DNA of 35,478 bases from contig CAMBUJ010000015.1 in assembly GCA_945871005.1 (NCBI GenBank), positions 1-35,478 of the forward strand, written 5' to 3'. Below the pieces are notes generated by a model that saw nothing but the letters and a program-made list of their open reading frames with translations, searched no databases and was not told the DNA's origin. Source of the DNA: Opitutus sp. GAS368. GTDB lineage: Bacteria > Verrucomicrobiota > Verrucomicrobiia > Opitutales > Opitutaceae. Shown here piece after piece: positions 31,270-35,478 of this stretch. A program made the position numbers and the translations under genes. The stretch's first letter is position 1. Each line of letters starts with the position of its first letter.

Positions 31270-33486
31270 ATGAAGCAAAGAACCAAAGGCATTATCAAAT
31301 ACTACCTGCTGCCAGTACTCTTATGTAGCGGGATTGCCTTCGCCTTGGGGGCCACACCGTGGGTGCAGCGATTGGACAACGTTCCGCTCGACCTGATCAC
31401 CCAATACCGGGTGCGTTACCAAAAACCAGCCGACTCCCGCGTGGTCATCATTGGTATCGATGACAGCAGTATCGAAGACAATGCGTACGGGCGTTGGCCG
31501 TGGGATCGGCAGATTCACGGACGCTTTATGGAAAGCATCTCCCACGGGAAACCCGCTGCTCTGGTGTGGGATATTTTATTCCCCGAGAAGTCCGCTGATT
31601 TTAAAAGCGACCTGATCATACAAGCAGGCGCGCATAAACTGCAAAAGCGGGTTATTTTTGGGGCTTATACCAACGACGCCGATCCCCGACAGCCTGAGCC
31701 GATTCCCGCATCCAATCTCCCCATCACCAATATTCAGGGTGAACAGAAAAGTTTACCCAGCTCGGCATATGGCGTGCGCCCCATTACCGGATTACAAATG
31801 ACCGGCCTAACCGCTTATGCAGACACCCCACCAGGCCATGATGGCGTGCGGCGTGCTGCTCCCATGCTCCAGCGTATTGATGGAAAAGTTTACCCGAGCT
31901 TATCCCTTCAGGCCCTGATGCTTTTTGGTGGGGTCGCCCCGGCCGAGGTACGCGTCGTTTTGGGCGAAGCAATCTACTTAGAAGGCAAAAGCTTTCGGCG
32001 CCGGATTCCGATCGATCACTCCGGTTATTACTGGATCAACTATCGTTTTGCCCTGGAGGGTGCGATTAACGCCGGCAACGTCTTCCCTTATTTTGATATC
32101 ACCGAAAGCTATTATCAAAATTTCGTCGCCAAATCCCCACTCCCTGATCTCCCGAGTGTGGCAGGAAAGATCCTACTCGTGGGCCAAATTTCGACCGGGT
32201 TGAGTGATAATGGCGTCACCCCTTACGGAGCCGAGACGCCCCTGGTTCTGGTTCACGCCAACGTCATTGATAACGTCCTCAATGAGGACTATGTACACCA
32301 CGTCAGCAGCTGGAAGGTGTTAATCGTAACCTTGGTGATTGGGTTTACGGGGCTTATTTTATTAACTAAACAGAGTCTCAAAAAAAAGGCGTTTTTCGCC
32401 CTTGGTGTTCCCCTGGTTTATATTCCCATCGTCAGCGTTTGCTGGACATTTTGGAGTTTCCAGTTGCCGCTGATTTGGCCCTTGGCGGGGTTTGGATCAC
32501 TCCAGGTTTTTATGATTGTGCGCCAGTTGGTGAATGAGCAGCGCGCCGCCCAACGCATCAAGGGTATGTTTGGCACCTATGTTTCTCCTGAACTGGTCAG
32601 TCGAATGATTAATTCAGGTCAGTCGCCCGAACTCGGTGGCCACCAAGAAGATATTACGGCGTATTTCTCCGACATTCAGGGTTTCTCTGGTTTTTCCGAG
32701 AAACTACCGCCTGACCAACTCGTTGTCCTTATGAACGAATACCTGAGTGCGTGTACAAATATTATTCAGGCGGAAGGCGGAACTCTCGACAAATACATTG
32801 GCGACGCGGTGGTTGCCATGTTTGGCGCCCCCATTCCCCTGCCCGACCATGCCTTCAGAGCCTGTGTGGCCAGCCAGCGGGTCCATCTTAAGTTACTCGA
32901 GCTCAGGGAAAACTGGAAATCTGAGGGCGAGCGCTGGCCGGAGATTGTGCATGAGATGCAGTCGCGCATCGGGCTGAACAGCGGTTCGGTCATCGTCGGC
33001 AATATGGGCAGCAATACCCGCTTCAACTACACCATGATGGGTGACAACGTGAACTTGGCCGCGCGCATGGAGTCGGGGGCGAAGAGCTGGGGTGTATATT
33101 CCATGTGTGCCGAGGCTACTAAACTCGCCTGCGAAGAGCACGGCGGCGATCGGGTTGTCTTCCGCGCCCTCGGACGCATCGTGGTGAAGGGGCGCTCGAC
33201 GGCGGTTCCTATTTTTGAAATTGTCGGCCTCAAGGAAAACATCACCGCTGAAACCATTGAAGGCCTGCGTCTATTTGAACAAGGCTTGGCTCTGCATTAT
33301 CAACGCGATTGGGCCGGGGCTTTGGCGTTATTTCAGCAAAGTGCCGCCCTTGAAGTTAACCAGCCAGGCGTCACCCCAGGTGTTAGCAGCAACCCCTCGT
33401 TGGTCTATATCGGCCTCGTACAATACTACCAACTCAACCCACCGCCCGCTGACTGGAGTGGTGAATATGTAATGACAGTCAAATAA
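31270..33486 (+). CDS. CHASE2-domain class III adenylate cyclase
   Basis: A membrane sensor that makes cAMP. 738 residues: N-terminal helix (about 10-28), an extracytoplasmic CHASE2 sensor (about 35-340, with VVIIGIDDSSIEDNAYGRWP and PAALVWDILFPE), three helices (about 350-425), then the cyclase domain (about 450-640). Metal-binding Asp468 (YFSDIQGF) and Asp512 (KYIGDAVVAMFG), adenine-selecting Lys508 and Asp592 (MMGDNVNLAAR), Asn595 and Arg599 are all present, so activity as an adenylate rather than guanylate cyclase is expected. A C-terminal TPR-like tail ends in PPPADWSGEYVMTVK, common in this family. The gene looks visibly poorer in G+C, with more A/T-ending codons than its neighbours. 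It starts after the cta terminator, so it is a separate transcript. The ligand is unknown. Confidence 0.95.
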   Translation: MKQRTKGIIKYYLLPVLLCSGIAFALGATPWVQRLDNVPLDLITQYRVRYQKPADSRVVIIGIDDSSIEDNAYGRWPWDRQIHGRFMESISHGKPAALVWDILFPEKSADFKSDLIIQAGAHKLQKRVIFGAYTNDADPRQPEPIPASNLPITNIQGEQKSLPSSAYGVRPITGLQMTGLTAYADTPPGHDGVRRAAPMLQRIDGKVYPSLSLQALMLFGGVAPAEVRVVLGEAIYLEGKSFRRRIPIDHSGYYWINYRFALEGAINAGNVFPYFDITESYYQNFVAKSPLPDLPSVAGKILLVGQISTGLSDNGVTPYGAETPLVLVHANVIDNVLNEDYVHHVSSWKVLIVTLVIGFTGLILLTKQSLKKKAFFALGVPLVYIPIVSVCWTFWSFQLPLIWPLAGFGSLQVFMIVRQLVNEQRAAQRIKGMFGTYVSPELVSRMINSGQSPELGGHQEDITAYFSDIQGFSGFSEKLPPDQLVVLMNEYLSACTNIIQAEGGTLDKYIGDAVVAMFGAPIPLPDHAFRACVASQRVHLKLLELRENWKSEGERWPEIVHEMQSRIGLNSGSVIVGNMGSNTRFNYTMMGDNVNLAARMESGAKSWGVYSMCAEATKLACEEHGGDRVVFRALGRIVVKGRSTAVPIFEIVGLKENITAETIEGLRLFEQGLALHYQRDWAGALALFQQSAALEVNQPGVTPGVSSNPSLVYIGLVQYYQLNPPPADWSGEYVMTVK

Positions 33487-33516
33487 GCCTCCTCGCCGCC
33501 GGGCCGGGTTCCGCGA

Positions 33517-33653
33517 CTTAGCGGAGTAGCGCAGCGATTCGACCCCGGCACAGGCCGTCGAAACGACTCCGTCGTCCCGCTACGTTCCCGAGCCCGCGCC
33601 CAGCATCCGAGGCGTAGCGGGAGCGCGCAGCGATTTCGATCCGGCGGGGGGGG
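33517..33653. repeat. Dispersed palindromic repeat, longer copy, with partial duplicate
   Basis: Positions 33558-33643 are the fuller copy of the repeat at 18118-18190. Inverted ends are TCGAAA (33558-33563) and TTTCGA (33634-33639), and an internal stem pairs CCCGCTACG (33576-33584) with CGTAGCGGG (33613-33621). Just upstream, GTAGCGCAGCGATTCGACC (33527-33545) resembles its right end, as if a truncated copy lies in tandem. A run of nine G follows at 33646-33654. The element fills the gap between convergent cyclase and HD genes, where no other gene is seen. Confidence 0.88.
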
Positions 33654-33705
33654 GCATCGACTCCGGTCGTCTCGCCACTCTCCTTAATCCCACGCCCAAG
33701 CGCCC

Positions 33706-34539
33706 TTATCGCGCCTGCAGCGCGTCGATTTGCCGTAGGTTCGCATCCACCGCCTCCACATAAAGATTGCGACCATCGGCTTGAGCCAGCACCCGGTAAA
33801 TCCCCTCGTAATCCTTTTCGAGTTTGGGCAGGGCGAAGTAATTCCAAAAACCGCGGGTCTTCGCCATCAGATCCTGCGCCGACTTGAAGAGCCGCTTTTC
33901 CGCGGGAACCCCGGTGAAGTCGTTGGACTCTTCAAACTCGGCAAACAAACTGGACAGCTTGGCCGGATAAGCCGGGTCGGCCATCTGGCCGAGGTAATCG
34001 GCCGTGGCAACCATACAGCCCGTCAGCCGTTCCTCCGCACTTTGAAAGGTCAAAAGCTCAATTTGGCTGGTGATTCCGGTGCAGCGAATCGCGTTCTGAA
34101 TGCCCTGGATTTCCGCCTCCGAACACCCCATTTCGGGCAGAAAGCGCGCCGCCATCGCGCAACTGCGCTCAACGTGGATGCTAGTGTATTTGGCCCCCGT
34201 GCCCTCACGATCATCACGGTTTTTTAAATACCCGCAGTCGTGCAGGATGATCGCCGCGTAACCGAGTGAAAACTGCCGGCCATTGAAGGCGGGTTGGGCG
34301 GAGTGGTTAATCCGGCCGGCGGCCAAATCGATGTAACACTGGGTGGCGAGCAAGGTGTGCTCAAAATTGTGATAACTGAGGTCGGCCTGCTGATAATCGG
34401 GGTGGCGACCGGCAAAGAGATTTTCAACCAACTCGCTGGCCGCCTCGATGAGTCCAGGCGGGGTCGTCAACTGGTTGTCCGCAAGGTGCGCCTGAGCGGC
34501 GGCCAAAACCGAATTGGTCGTGATATTGGAATATAACAT
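33706..34539 (-). CDS. HD-domain metal-dependent phosphohydrolase
   Basis: 277 residues. Metal-site motifs of the HD superfamily are SYHNFEHT (His57, His61), ILHDCGY (His100-Asp101) and IHVERS (His122), with a later TADYLGQ that may supply the last Asp. The YHNxxH arrangement also recalls class I cyclic-nucleotide phosphodiesterases and COG4339-like hydrolases. No membrane segment or sensor domain is visible, so it is probably cytoplasmic. It is convergent with the adenylate cyclase, which raises the idea that it degrades a nucleotide signal, but the substrate is not known. The ATG is at 34537-34539; no ribosome binding site is evident. Confidence 0.82.
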   Translation of the reverse strand: MLYSNITTNSVLAAAQAHLADNQLTTPPGLIEAASELVENLFAGRHPDYQQADLSYHNFEHTLLATQCYIDLAAGRINHSAQPAFNGRQFSLGYAAIILHDCGYLKNRDDREGTGAKYTSIHVERSCAMAARFLPEMGCSEAEIQGIQNAIRCTGITSQIELLTFQSAEERLTGCMVATADYLGQMADPAYPAKLSSLFAEFEESNDFTGVPAEKRLFKSAQDLMAKTRGFWNYFALPKLEKDYEGIYRVLAQADGRNLYVEAVDANLRQIDALQAR

Positions 34540-34771
34540 TGCGGGGTATCCAATCCATCGGAACGGATTTAATCTCAGGCGTCCATTCTGAATATCGGCC
34601 TTGCCCTCCGTCGCTTAGGCCCCCCCCCAACCGCCCCCTCTGGTTGGCGTACTCCAGGGGCTAGGAATCGGCCCCGAGCAGCGTCGCCGTTCCCCAGAGA
34701 TTTCCGCAGATTAAAACTTTGCGCTGTTCACCCTTTGGCCTCTTTGGGTTAAGGCTGCTTCCACTTCACCC
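34540..34771. other. Divergent intergenic region between the HD gene and ctaG
   Basis: No gene is seen in these 232 bases, which must contain promoters for two divergent genes. Visible features are a run of nine C (34620-34628) and AGAGATTTCCGCAGATTAAA (34696-34715), which resembles a widespread intergenic repeat (GCAGATTT/CCGCAGATTAAA type) I recall from several phyla. No -35/-10 pair with normal spacing stands out on either strand. Confidence 0.4.
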
Positions 34772-35478
34772 ATGATCAACTGGACCCACTGGCACAACGA
34801 GCCGCACCTGATTGGCGGACTCATCCTGATCGGCTGGCTCTATGCGGTGTTCACTGGCCCGCTACGGGAACGTCTCGCTCCGGGTGTCCCCTTCCCGCGT
34901 GGCCATGCCCTGCCCTTTTACCTCGGGCTGATCGTTTTCTACCTCGCGGTCGGCTCGCCCCTCGACCAAATCGGCGAACGCTTCCTGCTCTGTGGCCACA
35001 TGGTTCAACATCAGTTGATTATGTATGTGGCCGCGGTGCTCATCTTGTTGGGTTTACCCGCTTGGCTGGTCTCCCCCGTGACCGCCCGCCCGAACCTGCG
35101 CACCGTGCTCGGCGTCCTGACCCATCCCTTGGTCTGCGGTCTCATTTACACCTTGGTGTATTCCGTCTGGCACGCTCCCGCGCTCTATGACTGGGCCCTG
35201 CAAAACCGCTGGGTTCATATCACCGAGCACATCATGTTTTTTGGCGCCGCCCTGTTTTATTGGTGGCCCATTCTCAGCCCCTCCCGCGACTTCCCCCGCC
35301 TTTCCTACGGGGCTCAGATGCTCTACCTCACCGGGGTCGTGATCGGCATGACCCCGGTCTTTGCCTTCATCGCTTTCTCCAACGGTATCCTTTACCCCAC
35401 CTACGAGTACGCCCCGCGCTTGTTCGCTTCGTTCGGTCCCGCCGAAGACCAACTGCTCGGCGCGGTCATCATGAAAAT
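34772..35478 (+). CDS. ctaG: Caa3-type cytochrome oxidase assembly protein CtaG (partial)
   Basis: The frame opens with an ATG at 34772 and is still open at the window edge: 235 complete codons, 3' end missing. It is hydrophobic, with at least six helices, and carries histidine clusters typical of the Caa3_CtaG family: MINWTHWHNEPHLIGGLILI at the start, LCGHMVQHQLIMYVAA, VYSVWHAPALYDWAL and HITEHIMFFGAALFYWWPIL. Bacillus CtaG is needed to make active caa3 oxidase, perhaps in copper delivery; it is unrelated to the Cox11-type proteins of the same name. With ctaC-F nearby, a role in assembling this oxidase is likely. No Sco or Cox11 gene is in the window. Confidence 0.9.
   Translation, partial: MINWTHWHNEPHLIGGLILIGWLYAVFTGPLRERLAPGVPFPRGHALPFYLGLIVFYLAVGSPLDQIGERFLLCGHMVQHQLIMYVAAVLILLGLPAWLVSPVTARPNLRTVLGVLTHPLVCGLIYTLVYSVWHAPALYDWALQNRWVHITEHIMFFGAALFYWWPILSPSRDFPRLSYGAQMLYLTGVVIGMTPVFAFIAFSNGILYPTYEYAPRLFASFGPAEDQLLGAVIMK

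Overview
The window looks like chromosomal DNA of a high-G+C member of the Verrucomicrobiota, most likely Opitutales/Opitutaceae. That placement is inferred from gene content (caa3 oxidase, MoxR/Bat clusters, SulP) and from short intergenic repeats I associate with that phylum; no rRNA or other marker confirms it. I see no tRNA, rRNA, CRISPR array, insertion sequence or phage gene. Most start codons have no Shine-Dalgarno sequence, so starts were chosen from family alignment and gene overlap.

Layout. 1-371: non-coding with small palindromic repeats. 372-1640 (-): transcription terminator Rho, divergent from acetyl-CoA synthetase acs (1783-3732), which ends in a strong intrinsic terminator. 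4093-4527: a QueD/PTPS-family enzyme. 4615-9050: MoxR ATPase, DUF58 protein and TgpA-like membrane transglutaminase. 9133-10356 (-): a SatP-type acetate/succinate transporter and a GGQ ribosome-rescue factor of the MTRFR type. 10416-18077: a second MoxR/DUF58 cluster with the Bat proteins (BatA, a BatB-BatC fusion and a BatD-BatE fusion). 18247-23719: LysM protein, ParB, SulP transporter, SecG, a secreted LolA-like protein and a HAD phosphatase. 23968-31139: a full caa3-type cytochrome c oxidase locus (ctaA, ctaB, DUF420, ctaC with fused cytochrome c, ctaD, ctaE, ctaF), closed by an intrinsic terminator. 31270-33486: CHASE2 adenylate cyclase. 33706-34539 (-): HD-domain protein. 34772 to the end: CtaG-type oxidase assembly protein, cut by the window edge.

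How the genes fit together. Acs and SatP form an acetate uptake and activation pair. The two MoxR clusters each couple an AAA+ ATPase to DUF58 proteins and envelope proteins, as in Bat/TgpA systems thought to act on envelope proteins. The cta genes cover heme O and heme A synthesis, the oxidase subunits and two assembly factors. The cyclase and HD protein lie inside this respiratory neighbourhood and may be a signalling pair.

The most unusual feature is a heptanucleotide repeat, ATCTCA(A/G), inserted in frame in two genes of the Bat operon. Because 7 is not a multiple of 3, it encodes the same heptapeptide in every forward frame, while gain or loss of one unit would shift the downstream frame. 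Other points worth a second look are an insertion in CtaE, a secG terminator that doubles as signal-peptide coding sequence, loss of aromatic residues in the Rho primary RNA site, and several palindromic dispersed repeats.
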